Shown piece by piece: positions 16,194 to 25,422 of a stretch of DNA of 64,000 nt. The stretch comes from Streptomyces polyasparticus (lineage in GTDB: Bacteria > Actinomycetota > Actinomycetes > Streptomycetales > Streptomycetaceae): assembly GCF_014493765.1 (NCBI RefSeq), contig NZ_JACTVJ010000014.1:124001-188000 (forward strand), given 5' to 3'. Both the position numbers and the translations under genes were made by a program. The notes under the pieces are model-generated. The model saw only the letters and a program-made list of their open reading frames with translations, was not told the DNA's origin and ran no database searches. Numbering within the stretch: position 1 is the stretch's first letter; each line of letters begins with the position of its first letter.

Positions 16194-17608
16194 TAGAAGG
16201 CGAACACGGCGGAGACCGCGTACATCGCGGCCGGCACCTCGCGGCCGCGGCCCGCGGCCAGGCGGAGCACGGTGAAGGCGATGAAGCCGATGCCGATGCC
16301 GTTCGTGATCGAGTAGGTGAACGGCATCATCACCATGGTCAGGAACGCCGGGATCGCGATCGTGTAGTCCTTCCAGTCGATCGCGGTGATCGAGCCGGAC
16401 AGGATCAGGAAGCCGACGGCGAGCAGGGCGGGCGTCGCGGCCTGCGAGGGCACCATCAGGGCCAGCGGCGTCAGGAACAGCGACAGCGTGAACAGACCGC
16501 CGGTGACCACGTTCGCCAGACCCGTGCGCGCGCCTTCACCGACACCGGCCGTGGACTCCACGAAGCAGGTGGTGGCGGAGGAGGAGCTGGCGCCGCCCGC
16601 GGCGACGGCGAGACCGTCGACGAGCAGCACCTTGTTGATGCCGGGCATCTGGCCGTCGGCGTCGACCAGCTTGGCCTCGTCGGCGACGCCCATGATCGTG
16701 CCCATCGCGTCGAAGAAGCACGAGAGCAGCACGGTGAAGACGAAGAGGACACCGGTCAGGATGCCGACCTTGCCGAAGCCGCCGAACAGGCTGACCTGAC
16801 CGATCAGGCCGAAGTCCGGGGAGGCGACCGGGTTGCCCGGCCACTCGGGCGTGGTCAGACCCCAGCTGGGGATGTCCGCGAGCGCGTTGATGATCATCGC
16901 GAGGACGGTCATCACGACGATCGAGATCAGGATCGCGCCGGGCACCTTGCGCACGATCAGCGAGAGCGTGAGCAGCGCGCCGAGCACGAAGACCAGGACG
17001 GGCCAGCCGTTGAGGTGGCCGTCGGCGCCCAGCTGAAGCGGGACCGTGGTGTGGGCGGCGTCCGGGATACGGGAGACGAAGCCCGCGTCGACCAGGCCGA
17101 TCAGCATGATGAAGAGGCCGATACCGATCGCGATGCCCTTGCGCAGGCCCAGCGGCACCGCGTTCATCACGCGCTCCCGCAGACCGGTCGCGACGAGCAG
17201 CATCACGACGAAACCGGCGAGCACGACCATGCCCATCGCGTCCGGCCAGCTCATCCGGGGCGCGAGCTGCAGCGCGACGACGGTGTTCACGCCGAGTCCG
17301 GCGGCGAGCGCGATCGGCACGTTGCCGATGACGCCCATGAGCAGCGTGGTGAACGCGGCGGTGAGCGCGGTCGCCGTGACCAGCTGGCCGTTGTCCAGCT
17401 GGTGGCCGTACATGTCCTTCGCGCTGCCCAGGATGATCGGGTTCAGGACGATGATGTAGGCCATCGCGAAGAAGGTCGCGAAGCCGCCGCGGACCTCTCG
17501 GGCGACGCTCGAGCCACGCTCGGAGATCTTGAAGAAACGGTCGAGCCCGCTGCTCGGATACGAGGGGGGCTGCGGGGAATCGACCGGTGCGGGGGCCGAG
17601 GAGGACAT
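16163..17608 (-). CDS. NCS2 family purine permease, AzgA/PbuG-like
   Basis: 481 residues and about 12-14 membrane helices. The AzgA-branch hallmarks are visible: EVRGGFATFFAMAYIIVLNP near the N-terminus, GLGVNTVVA, and the substrate-binding stretch CFVESTAGVGEGARTGLANV. The family imports hypoxanthine, guanine or adenine with protons. Transcribed alone, with an AT-rich palindrome upstream that may be its operator. Confidence 0.9.
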   Translation of the reverse strand: MSSSAPAPVDSPQPPSYPSSGLDRFFKISERGSSVAREVRGGFATFFAMAYIIVLNPIILGSAKDMYGHQLDNGQLVTATALTAAFTTLLMGVIGNVPIALAAGLGVNTVVALQLAPRMSWPDAMGMVVLAGFVVMLLVATGLRERVMNAVPLGLRKGIAIGIGLFIMLIGLVDAGFVSRIPDAAHTTVPLQLGADGHLNGWPVLVFVLGALLTLSLIVRKVPGAILISIVVMTVLAMIINALADIPSWGLTTPEWPGNPVASPDFGLIGQVSLFGGFGKVGILTGVLFVFTVLLSCFFDAMGTIMGVADEAKLVDADGQMPGINKVLLVDGLAVAAGGASSSSATTCFVESTAGVGEGARTGLANVVTGGLFTLSLFLTPLALMVPSQAATPALLAVGFLILSGSITAIDWKDYTIAIPAFLTMVMMPFTYSITNGIGIGFIAFTVLRLAAGRGREVPAAMYAVSAVFAFYYLMPALGLT

Positions 17609-17655
17609 GCGTGACCTTTTTTGTGCGATTCAACGAAAGAAACTGGCCATAAGAA

Positions 17656-17681
17656 AGCTGTTTCAGTATGAATAAACAGCT
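17656..17681. promoter_or_regulatory. AT-rich palindrome upstream of the purine permease
   Basis: AGCTGTTT (17656-17663) and AAACAGCT (17674-17681) are perfect inverted arms around a 10-bp centre, 48-73 bp before the permease start. It lies in one of the most AT-rich stretches of the window. Candidate operator or promoter dyad. Confidence 0.45.
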
Positions 17682-17761
17682 CGTGAAAAGCCATCTACGC
17701 GCGTCACCGCAGACGAGGGGCGGGCACGGAGGCGCGGGGCACCAGCGCTTAAGCTGACGTC

Positions 17762-18112
17762 ATGGCGAAGTGGGAAGCGAAGCACGAGGCGCCGGAGCCC
17801 CTGGAGGGCCCCGTCGTCGCCACCATCACCGGCGGCACGATCCTCTGGTTCGTTCTCTTTCTCGTGCAGGTCCCGTTCTACGGCTGGTTCGACGACCGCG
17901 ATCTGACCTGGTGGGTGTGGACCTGCCTGGCCGGCGCCGGGCTCGGGCTCATCGGCATCTGGTACGTGCGGGGGCGGGACGCGGCGCTCAAGCGGCACGC
18001 GGCCGAGCGCGACACCGCCGAGCGGGAAGCCGCCGAGCGGGAAGCCGCCGAGCGGGAAGCCGCCGAGCGGGACGCTCGGACCCAAGAGCCCACCGAAGGT
18101 GCCGGCGCGTAG
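17762..18112 (+). CDS. DUF2530 membrane protein
   Basis: 116 residues. Two membrane helices (GGTILWFVLFLVQVPF and WWVWTCLAGAGLGLIGIWYV) with YGWFDDRDLTW between them are the DUF2530 core found across Streptomyces. The tail is a charged helix made by a 15-bp DNA repeat encoding AEREA units. Function unknown. It lies 87 bp upstream of the P-type ATPase in the same direction. Confidence 0.8.
   Translation: MAKWEAKHEAPEPLEGPVVATITGGTILWFVLFLVQVPFYGWFDDRDLTWWVWTCLAGAGLGLIGIWYVRGRDAALKRHAAERDTAEREAAEREAAEREAAERDARTQEPTEGAGA
18017..18071. repeat. 15-bp in-frame tandem repeat within the DUF2530 gene
   Basis: GCCGAGCGGGAAGCC occurs three times exactly (18017, 18032, 18047) plus a partial fourth. It encodes AEREA repeats in the cytoplasmic tail; copy number is likely variable between strains. 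Confidence 0.9.
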
Positions 18113-18199
18113 TACTCAGGTCGGATCTTCCAGGTCCGTACCCCTGATTCCCGCGCCCTCGACGGGAAAGAGCAACCCCGGCCCCGTACCGTCTGACTC

Positions 18200-20665
18200 A
18201 TGACGCAGCGGGCACAGCTAGACACCGACGGACCCGACCCCGGAGGCAGGCCACCGGCGATCGACGCCGGGGCCGAACTCGATCCGGTGCACCCGGTCCC
18301 GCCCCCCGAAGCGGCACCCGACCGGGCCCGCGGTCTGACCACCGCCGAGGTGGCCGAGCGGGTGGCGCGGGGCGAGATCAACGACGTGCCGGTGCGCAGC
18401 AGCCGGTCGCTCGGCGAGATCGTCCGCGGCAATGTGTTCACGCGCTTCAACGCGATCATCGGCGTGCTCTGGTTCATCATGCTGTTCGTCGCGCCGATCC
18501 AGGACAGCCTCTTCGGGTTCGTGATCATCGCGAACACCGGCATCGGCATCATCCAGGAGTGGCGCGCCAAGAAGACCCTGGACAGCCTGGCCGTCATCGG
18601 CGAGGCCAAGCCGACGGTACGGCGGGACGGGATCGCGGCCGAGGTCTCCACGTCCGAGATCGTGCTCGGGGACCTGATCGAGATCGGGCCCGGCGACAAG
18701 ATCGTGGTCGACGGCCAGGTGGTCGAGGCAGACGGCCTGGAGATCGACGAGTCGCTGCTCACCGGTGAGGCCGACCCCGTTCTGAAGAAGCCCGGCGACG
18801 AGGTGATGTCGGGTTCGTTCGTGGTCGCGGGCGGCGGCGCGTTCACCGCGACGAAGGTCGGGCGCGAGGCCTATGCGGCGCAACTGGCCGAGGAGGCGAG
18901 TCGCTTCACGCTCGTCCACTCCGAGCTGCGCTCCGGTATCTCCACGATCCTCAAGTACGTGACGTGGCTGATGATCCCGACCTCGATCGGTCTGGTCATC
19001 TCGCAACTGGTCGTCAAGGACGACGACTTGAAGCAGTCCATCGCGTACACCGTCGGCGGCATCGTCCCGATGATCCCCGAGGGCCTGGTGCTCCTCACCT
19101 CCGTCGCCTTCGCGATCGGGGTGATCCGCCTGGGCCGCAAGCAGTGCCTGGTGCAGGAACTCCCGGCGATCGAGGGCCTCGCGCGCGTGGACACGGTCTG
19201 CCTGGACAAGACGGGCACGCTGACCGAGGGCGGCATGGACGTCACCGATCTGCGCCTCCTGAACGGCGCGGACGAGACGTACGTACGCAAGGTCCTCGGC
19301 GCGCTCGGCGAATCGGACCCGCGCCCGAACGCCTCGCTCAAGGCGATCATCGACGCCTACCCGGACAGCGAGGACTGGCGCTGCACCGAGTCGCTGCCCT
19401 TCTCCTCGGCCCGCAAGTACAGCGGCGCGAGCTTCAGCGAGGGCGACGGCGAGAACTCGACCTGGCTGCTCGGCGCGCCCGACGTGCTCCTGCCCGCCGA
19501 CGACCCGGCGCTCGCGGACATCGAGGAGCTCAACAAGCAGGGCCTGCGTGTGCTGCTGCTCGCCCGCAGCGAGGCGAGCGAGCTGGACGACCCGCGGGTC
19601 GCGGAGGGCGCGAAGGCCACCGCCCTCGTCGTCCTGGAGCAGCGCCTTCGCCCCGACGCCGCCGACACCCTGCGCTACTTCGAGGAGCAGGACGTCGCCG
19701 CCAAGGTCATCTCCGGTGACAACGCGGTCTCGGTCGGCGCGGTGGCCGGCAAGCTGCAGCTGCCCGGCGCCGAGAACACCGTCGACGCCCGGACGCTGCC
19801 GAAGGACCAGGCCGAGATGGCCCAGGTGCTCGACGAGAACGCGGTGTTCGGCCGCGTCACCCCGCAGCAGAAGCGGGACATGGTCGGCGCGCTGCAGTCC
19901 AAGGGCCACACGGTCGCGATGACCGGCGACGGCGTCAACGACGTGCTCGCGCTCAAGGACGCGGACATCGGCGTCTCGATGGGCTCCGGCTCGGAGGCCA
20001 CCCGCGCGGTCGCGCAGATCGTGCTGCTCAACAACAGCTTCGCGACGCTGCCTTCGGTGGTCGCCGAGGGCCGCCGGGTCATCGGGAACATCACCCGGGT
20101 CGCGACCCTCTTCCTCGTGAAGACGGTCTACTCGGTGCTGCTCGCGCTGCTCGTGGTCTGCACACAGGTCGAGTACCTCTTCCTGCCGCGCCACTTGACG
20201 CTCCTGTCCACGCTGACGATCGGCGTCCCGGCCTTCTTCCTCGCGCTCGCGCCCAACAAGGAGCGCGCCAAGCCGCACTTCGTGAAACGCGTGATGCGGT
20301 ACGCGATCCCAGGCGGCGTGATCGCGGGCACGGCCACGTTCGTCACGTACGTCCTGGCCCGCAGCCACTACTCGGGGGCGGGCGCGCGCGAGGCCGAGAC
20401 CAGCGCGGCCACGCTCTGCCTCTTCCTCGTGGCCATCTGGGTCCTGGCGATCATCGCCCGCCCCTACACGTGGTGGCGGCTGCTCCTGATCGCCGCGATG
20501 GGCTTCGGCTTCATGCTGGTCATGGTCGTGCCCTGGCTGCAGGACTTCTTCCAACTCAAGCTCGCGGGCACCACGATGCCGTGGGCGGCGGTGGCGATCG
20601 CGGCGGCTGCCGCGGCCGGGATCGAGTTCGCGTTCCGGTGGGTGGACAAGAAGTTCCCGGCGTAG
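18200..20665 (+). CDS. Cation-transporting P-type ATPase, CtpE-like
   Basis: 821 residues. The phosphorylation motif CLDKTGTLTEGG, the actuator LLTGEADPV, and the hinge MTGDGVNDVLALKDADIGV are all intact; TM4 reads GGIVPMIPEGLVLLTSVAFA. The sequence around it (RKQCLVQELPAIEGLARVD) matches my memory of mycobacterial CtpE, reported as a calcium importer, more than P1B heavy-metal pumps, since no CPC motif or metal-binding N-domain is present. Ca2+ or Mg2+ transport is inferred. The N-terminal ~50 residues are disordered. Confidence 0.88.
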   Translation: MTQRAQLDTDGPDPGGRPPAIDAGAELDPVHPVPPPEAAPDRARGLTTAEVAERVARGEINDVPVRSSRSLGEIVRGNVFTRFNAIIGVLWFIMLFVAPIQDSLFGFVIIANTGIGIIQEWRAKKTLDSLAVIGEAKPTVRRDGIAAEVSTSEIVLGDLIEIGPGDKIVVDGQVVEADGLEIDESLLTGEADPVLKKPGDEVMSGSFVVAGGGAFTATKVGREAYAAQLAEEASRFTLVHSELRSGISTILKYVTWLMIPTSIGLVISQLVVKDDDLKQSIAYTVGGIVPMIPEGLVLLTSVAFAIGVIRLGRKQCLVQELPAIEGLARVDTVCLDKTGTLTEGGMDVTDLRLLNGADETYVRKVLGALGESDPRPNASLKAIIDAYPDSEDWRCTESLPFSSARKYSGASFSEGDGENSTWLLGAPDVLLPADDPALADIEELNKQGLRVLLLARSEASELDDPRVAEGAKATALVVLEQRLRPDAADTLRYFEEQDVAAKVISGDNAVSVGAVAGKLQLPGAENTVDARTLPKDQAEMAQVLDENAVFGRVTPQQKRDMVGALQSKGHTVAMTGDGVNDVLALKDADIGVSMGSGSEATRAVAQIVLLNNSFATLPSVVAEGRRVIGNITRVATLFLVKTVYSVLLALLVVCTQVEYLFLPRHLTLLSTLTIGVPAFFLALAPNKERAKPHFVKRVMRYAIPGGVIAGTATFVTYVLARSHYSGAGAREAETSAATLCLFLVAIWVLAIIARPYTWWRLLLIAAMGFGFMLVMVVPWLQDFFQLKLAGTTMPWAAVAIAAAAAAGIEFAFRWVDKKFPA

Positions 20666-20683
20666 GCCGTACGGAAAAGCAGA

Positions 20684-20720
20684 AGCCCGGTCCCCCACCG
20701 ATGCGGTGGGGGACCGGGCT
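20684..20720. terminator. Bidirectional rho-independent terminator
   Basis: A perfect 17-bp stem (AGCCCGGTCCCCCACCG with its complement) around an ATG loop, followed by TTTTGTG on the plus side and preceded by AAAAGCAGA for the minus side. It sits between the convergent ATPase and secreted-protein genes and should stop both transcripts. Confidence 0.92.
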
Positions 20721-20755
20721 TTTGTGCTCTACGCGGTCAGGAGGTCCTGGCCGGG

Positions 20756-21658
20756 TCAGCGCACGTCGACGTAGTCACCCGCGGTCGTGAACGGGTCCGT
20801 GGTCGAGGTGCCCGCGAAGCTCAGACGCCAGTAGCCGTCCACGGAGGCCGTGACGGTGGTGCTGATCTTGCGGGACGTGCTCGACGAGTACGCCGTCTTC
20901 ACGGTCGTGTAGGTGCTGGTGCCCTTCTTGCGGAACTGCACCTTCACGGGCTGGCTGGTGTAGCCCGTGTAGGTGTTGGTGTCCCAGTTGGCACGGGTCA
21001 GGTCACCGGTGACGGTGATCTTCTTGCCCTTGGTCACCGGCTCCGGGCCGGCGTTGACGGTGAGGCGGGAGTTGCGCTGGAGCTTGGCAGCGGTGCCGAG
21101 GTCCTTCTGCGCGTAGTCGACCTGGCTCCAGTCGACGTTGTCCGGGTCCGAGGGGTCCTGACCGTTGTAGTCGAGAGCGGTGGCCACGGCCTTCCAGCTG
21201 CCGGCGTCCACGTTGTCCAGCTCGAGCTGCGGGTAGACGTCGAGCTGGCCCTTGCAGGAGGCGACGGTGGCGGACTGCGCGGTGCAGGAGGCCATGACGT
21301 CGCCGTAGAGGAACTTGTCCGCGGTGGCGAGATCGCCGCGGAAGAGCTCGACGTCGGTGACGAAGTCGCTCGCGTAGATGTCCACGGAGCCGTCGTGGGT
21401 CAGGGTGTAGGTGACCGGGACGGTGACGATGTTGGTGGTGCCGACGACGATCGGCTTGCCGCCGTTGACCTTCACGCCCGAGAAGGTGATGGGCAGCTGG
21501 GCGGCGACAGCGGCCCGCGTGGTGGGCGCGGGCTGTGCGCTCCGCGCTGCGTCGGCAAGGCTCTGCCGGCTGTCTTCCGCCTGAGCGGCCGCCGGTACGA
21601 GGAAAGCGGAGAGGGCCAGGGCGCCGGTGACGGCGGCCGCGGTGGCACGCATACGCAT
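20756..21658 (-). CDS. Secreted protein with Ig-like beta domains, function unknown
   Basis: 300 residues from the ATG at 21658, which has GGGGGA upstream and begins with a clear signal peptide (MRMRATAAAVTGALALSAFL, cleavage after AQA). The mature part has two beta-rich segments: one with a likely disulfide (residues ~125-140, CTAQSATVASC) and a C-terminal module (VKVQFRKKGTSTYTTVKTAY) resembling Ig-like or carbohydrate-binding secreted modules of Streptomyces. No enzyme motif is seen. Confidence 0.7.
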   Translation of the reverse strand: MRMRATAAAVTGALALSAFLVPAAAQAEDSRQSLADAARSAQPAPTTRAAVAAQLPITFSGVKVNGGKPIVVGTTNIVTVPVTYTLTHDGSVDIYASDFVTDVELFRGDLATADKFLYGDVMASCTAQSATVASCKGQLDVYPQLELDNVDAGSWKAVATALDYNGQDPSDPDNVDWSQVDYAQKDLGTAAKLQRNSRLTVNAGPEPVTKGKKITVTGDLTRANWDTNTYTGYTSQPVKVQFRKKGTSTYTTVKTAYSSSTSRKISTTVTASVDGYWRLSFAGTSTTDPFTTAGDYVDVR

Positions 21659-21712
21659 GTTTGTGTGTCCCCCACTTGGACAAAGGCTCACTGACCTGCA
21701 GCAAAGCCGAAT

Positions 21713-21742
21713 TGATCTCTGAGTCTGCTGACTCGGAGATCA
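21713..21742. terminator. Inverted repeat downstream of the sacsin-like gene
   Basis: TGATCTCTGAGTC and GACTCGGAGATCA pair in 12 of 13 positions with a TGCT loop, 62 bp beyond the stop of the minus-strand gene at 21805. It may be that gene's terminator or an operator for the secreted-protein gene further on. Confidence 0.5.
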
Positions 21743-21804
21743 AGACCGCCAAGGCGAAGAGAAGGTTGTACGGAAGTGACGTATGAGTTTTGCGGGACAG
21801 GAGT

Positions 21805-24800
21805 TCAGTCGAACCAGCGGTCCCGCTCCAACTCCTCCGTACGCGAGGGATCCTCAAGGAGCGCCGCCACCTCGAAGCGCCGCGGCCACTGGCCCGCCGC
21901 CCAGGCCAGGCCCGCCGCGACGCCCTCCAGGGTGGCCGCGTGGACCATGCCGTCGGCCGCGCGGTGCCAGTCGACTTCGAGGCCGTCGACCAGGAGCTCC
22001 TCGTACTCGCGGTACGCGGCCGGGGTCGACGGGCCGAGCAGGATGCGGACGGACTCGGGGACCTCGTGGGTGGCGCCCTCGCCCGTGACCGTGCCGGTGA
22101 CGGCCGCGCTGAGGCGCCGTACCTGGAAGAGCTCCGCCAGGTCGGCGGCGCGCGCGGGCGCGACCGGGAGCAGCGGGCGTCCCTCGGCGAAGGGCAGGAG
22201 GTCGGGGGCGTCCGCGACCAGCGCGTCCGCGGCGTCCACGATCACCACCTCGCCGTCCACCACGGCCCGCAGCTGGTCGGGGAGCGTCACCTGCTCGGGG
22301 TCGAGCTCGGCCAACGCCCCGTACAGGGCGTGCAGTTGGGTGGCGCCCACGGTCGACGAGGGGTCGGCGAGGCGGTCGAGGAGCTCCGCCGCGCCGCCGG
22401 GTTCGTCGAGCAGTGAGGCCACGGTGGTGCGCACGCCGAGGGCGCGAAGGACCTGTTCGTCCTCGAAACCGCTGGCGTCCGCCTCCTCGTAGAGGCCGTC
22501 GAGCAGCGGGTCTCCCCCGGCCGCGCGCAGGCCCGCGGGGCGGCGTCCGTCGAGTACGGGGTGGCCGCGCAGCCACCAGGCCGTGTACGGGCGGGCGGTC
22601 TCCGTCGTGCCGTCGGGCAGCAGGATCCGTACGCGCTGGGTGAGCGCGTCCCGCAGCGGCGGCTGGGCGAGCAGCGCGAGGGCCTGGGGCCAGCGTGCGT
22701 CGTCGACGAGTTCGAGGTCCCGTACGGCGACGATCTCGGTGGCGACCGGCGGCACGGGCGTGTCGGGCAGCGCGTCGAGCAGGTCCTCGCACCACACGTC
22801 CACGGCGTCGAGCAGACCGGCGTCGTCGGGTTCGGCGAAGTCGCCCTCGCGCGGCTCGAGTTCATCCGGGTCGAGGACGACATCCGTCGCGCGTACGAGG
22901 GTGAAGTTGGCCAGCACGCCACAGGCGGCCAGGGGCTGCTCGCCCCAACGCTCGGCCAGGTCGGCGTCCACCTCACCCAGCTCGTCCGGGCGGATCACGG
23001 AGGCGAACGGGCTGCCGGGCAGCACGAGTTCACCGGCGGGGGCGAGTTCGCCCTCGTCGTCGGGGAGCGCGAGCGCGCCGAGCCAGGGTTCGTCGCCGGG
23101 CGAGAGCGCGGCGTCGCGGGCGAGGCCGAGGACGATGTCCGCCAACTCCTCGGAGCTCAGGGCGTCCTCGTCCCAGACGTCTCCGAGCCCGCCGTCGAGG
23201 GACGCGGCGACCGCGGCCCTGACCTGCGGCGTGCGCAGCACGGCCCGGGGGGTGGCGGGCAGCGCGCCCAGCTTCTCCAGGAGCGCGTGGGCGGCGTCGG
23301 GGTGGGTGACCTTGAGCCCGAGGCGCGCCAACTGGGCGGCGTCGGCCGGGGTTTCGGCGGTCGGGAGCAGGACCTGGCGGGGTCCGATGGTCGTGCGTCC
23401 GTCGGCGAGCGGCACGGGCAGGCCCGTCAGCCGGTCGGGGTCGACGCCGGCCAGGGACTCGTAGAGCCGCCACCACCAGCCGGCCGCGCGCTCCAGACCC
23501 GCGAGCCGGTCGATGGCGTCCTGCAGCGGGACTCGGGCGACGCCGAGCGTGCGCAGTTCGGTGCGGCGTTCGAGGCCCGCGGGCAGCAGCGTCGGCAGCA
23601 CCTCGGCGAGCACCCGTACGGTCTCGGCGCCGGCGCCCTCGACGACCTCGGCCTCGAACGGCCTCAGGGCGACGGGGAGTTCGTCGTCCGCCTCGCCGCT
23701 CGCGGCCGCGGGCGGCAGGAAGGCGGTGCGCGGGAGCAGCTCCAGGATCGCGGCCCTCAGCGCGCCGTCGAGCTCGCCCTGGCCGAGCGGTCCGGGCACG
23801 AGACCGATCAGGCCGGTCGAGACGGGGCGCCAGTCGCCGAGCAGTTCGGCGTACGCGGCGGCCGCGCGGCCCACGAGGAAGTCGGTGAGCGGCCCGGGGG
23901 CGACGTGCCGGCGGGTCGTGTCGAGCGGGAAGGACGCGATGAGCAGGGCCGGTACGCCGAGCGGTTCGTCGCTCGGGGTCGGCGCGTGCACGACCGGTGC
24001 GGTGCGCGGACGTTCGGGTGCGCCGTCGGCGTCCACGGGGACGGCCCAGGTCACGGACCAGTGGGGGCGCAGCCGCTCCTCGACGGGGCGGTCCTTGAGG
24101 AGCGCCGCCTCGAGGGTGCCGTGCTCCGTGGTGGTGCGCCAGCGGGTGGTGCCGTCGCGGGTGTCCTCGATACGGACCAGGCCGCCGTCCTCCGTATGGC
24201 GCGTGATCGTCCGTACGTCCCCGTCGGTCTCGATCACGACCTCGGCGAGGCCGGGCAGCGTGAGCAGCAGGGACGCGTCCACGGCGGCGAGCAGCTGCTC
24301 GGCGAGCGCGGTCGCGGCGCCGTCGCGCAACGGCAGGACGACGACGGTGTCGTACGGTCCGGGGGCTTCGCCCTCCGCGGGCAACGGCAGCCGGAGCAGC
24401 GGCACATGGCCCTCGCGGCGGCGCAGCTCGTCCGCGAGGTCCGGGTGCTGGGCGGCCGTCTCCTGGGCGAGCGCCCGGGCCTCGGCCAGCGACCACCGCA
24501 CGCCGCCGAGCCGCCCGATGACGGCGGGCTCGTCGGATACGGCGAGCACGGCGGCGAATCCGACACCGAAGCGGCCCACGGCACTTTCGGTGTCCTCGCG
24601 TTTGGCGCTCGCGCGCAGGGTGCTGAGGGATTCGACGCCCGCGGCGTCCAGCGTGGCGCCGGTGTTGGCGGCGGCGAGCACGCCGTCCCTGAGGGTCAGG
24701 CGCAGCCTGCCCTGCGTGCCCTTGCGGGCGGCGGCGTCGGCGGCGTTCTGCGCCAGCTCCACGATGACGCGGTCGCGGTAGCCGCCGAGGGCGAGGTCCT

Positions 24801-24930
24801 CCTCGGCGTTGGCGTCCTCACGGAACCTCGCGGACGAGGCCGACCACGCGTCGAGCACGCCTCTGCGCAGTCGCGCGGTACCGAAGGGGTCGTTCCCTTC
24901 TTGTGCCGGGCGCACGACGTTGCTCGTCAC
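21805..24930 (-). CDS. Sacsin N-terminal ATPase-like protein
   Basis: 1,041 residues. The N-terminal ~200 residues form a GHKL/Hsp90-type ATP site: ELAQNAADAAA (N-box, ~55-65), DGVLAAANTGATLD (G1) and VGRFGVGFAAVLAVSD (G2). The rest is long, acidic and Leu-rich with few recognisable motifs. Actinobacterial proteins of this kind are annotated as sacsin-like or Hsp90-like ATPases of unknown role, possibly chaperone- or defence-related. Stands alone; 492 bp of repeat-filled DNA lies upstream. Confidence 0.75.
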   Translation of the reverse strand: MTSNVVRPAQEGNDPFGTARLRRGVLDAWSASSARFREDANAEEDLALGGYRDRVIVELAQNAADAAARKGTQGRLRLTLRDGVLAAANTGATLDAAGVESLSTLRASAKREDTESAVGRFGVGFAAVLAVSDEPAVIGRLGGVRWSLAEARALAQETAAQHPDLADELRRREGHVPLLRLPLPAEGEAPGPYDTVVVLPLRDGAATALAEQLLAAVDASLLLTLPGLAEVVIETDGDVRTITRHTEDGGLVRIEDTRDGTTRWRTTTEHGTLEAALLKDRPVEERLRPHWSVTWAVPVDADGAPERPRTAPVVHAPTPSDEPLGVPALLIASFPLDTTRRHVAPGPLTDFLVGRAAAAYAELLGDWRPVSTGLIGLVPGPLGQGELDGALRAAILELLPRTAFLPPAAASGEADDELPVALRPFEAEVVEGAGAETVRVLAEVLPTLLPAGLERRTELRTLGVARVPLQDAIDRLAGLERAAGWWWRLYESLAGVDPDRLTGLPVPLADGRTTIGPRQVLLPTAETPADAAQLARLGLKVTHPDAAHALLEKLGALPATPRAVLRTPQVRAAVAASLDGGLGDVWDEDALSSEELADIVLGLARDAALSPGDEPWLGALALPDDEGELAPAGELVLPGSPFASVIRPDELGEVDADLAERWGEQPLAACGVLANFTLVRATDVVLDPDELEPREGDFAEPDDAGLLDAVDVWCEDLLDALPDTPVPPVATEIVAVRDLELVDDARWPQALALLAQPPLRDALTQRVRILLPDGTTETARPYTAWWLRGHPVLDGRRPAGLRAAGGDPLLDGLYEEADASGFEDEQVLRALGVRTTVASLLDEPGGAAELLDRLADPSSTVGATQLHALYGALAELDPEQVTLPDQLRAVVDGEVVIVDAADALVADAPDLLPFAEGRPLLPVAPARAADLAELFQVRRLSAAVTGTVTGEGATHEVPESVRILLGPSTPAAYREYEELLVDGLEVDWHRAADGMVHAATLEGVAAGLAWAAGQWPRRFEVAALLEDPSRTEELERDRWFD

Positions 24931-25087
24931 GGTGGGGCCTTTCGTCCGGGGTGCGATGGGGCTCGGTGACCGTACCGCTTACGGACGGGCTCTCCTCCCC
25001 CGCCTTCCGCTTGCTGAAACGGGGGGCTCGGGCCCCGGCTCATTTCCGGAGCCCCATGCGCGGGTGAGCCCACTGCGCGGACCGCCA

Positions 25088-25240
25088 ATCCAGCCCCTCC
25101 GGCGCTTGAGGAGATCCGAACGGAGTTCGGATGCGGGGTCCGGGGCGGAGCCCCCCACGCGGCAAAGCCGCACATGTCACAGCCGGGAAGGGGCGGGGCG
25201 GGGGAAGGCCCGCCGCAGGCGCCACGGCGCGCACCCCACG
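25088..25240. repeat. Dispersed GC-rich intergenic repeat, copy C
   Basis: The blocks CAGCCCCTCCGGCGCTTGAG, AGATCCGAACGGAGTTCGG, GGGGTCCGGGGCGGAGCCCC, GGGAAGGGGCGGGGCGGGGG and CCCGCCGCAGGCGC follow in the same order as in copies A and B. The second and third blocks are themselves palindromic. It fills much of the 492-bp gap between the sacsin-like and DUF3027 genes; no open frame in it looks real. Confidence 0.78.
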
Positions 25241-25283
25241 GCTCGGGCGGCAGCACCGAAACTGCGACGGCGGAGGGGCGGAC

Positions 25284-25322
25284 AGCAGGCAGCAGGCAGC
25301 AGGCAGCAGGCAGCAGGCAGCA
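25284..25322. repeat. 7-bp tandem repeat AGCAGGC, five copies
   Basis: Five perfect head-to-tail copies plus AGCA in the gap between the sacsin-like and DUF3027 genes. Likely slippage-prone. The flanks (24931-25087 and 25323-25422) show nothing else recognisable. Confidence 0.88.
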
Positions 25323-25422
25323 ACGAGACTGTGGCCCACGCGGGAGCTCCGCCCCCTGCACCCCCGTACCGCGGGGCAAGCGCCAACCACCCGTCAGCGC
25401 AACCGCACTCGACGGACGGGAG

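Noticed and set aside
21805-24969. Long plus-strand frames opposite the sacsin-like gene (up to about 800 codons)
   Set aside because: Shadow frames from GC-biased third positions; composition is Arg/Gly/Gln-rich without motifs, while the minus strand has a clear GHKL domain.
25284-25322. CRISPR array
   Set aside because: Units are 7 bp with no spacers; no cas genes in the window.
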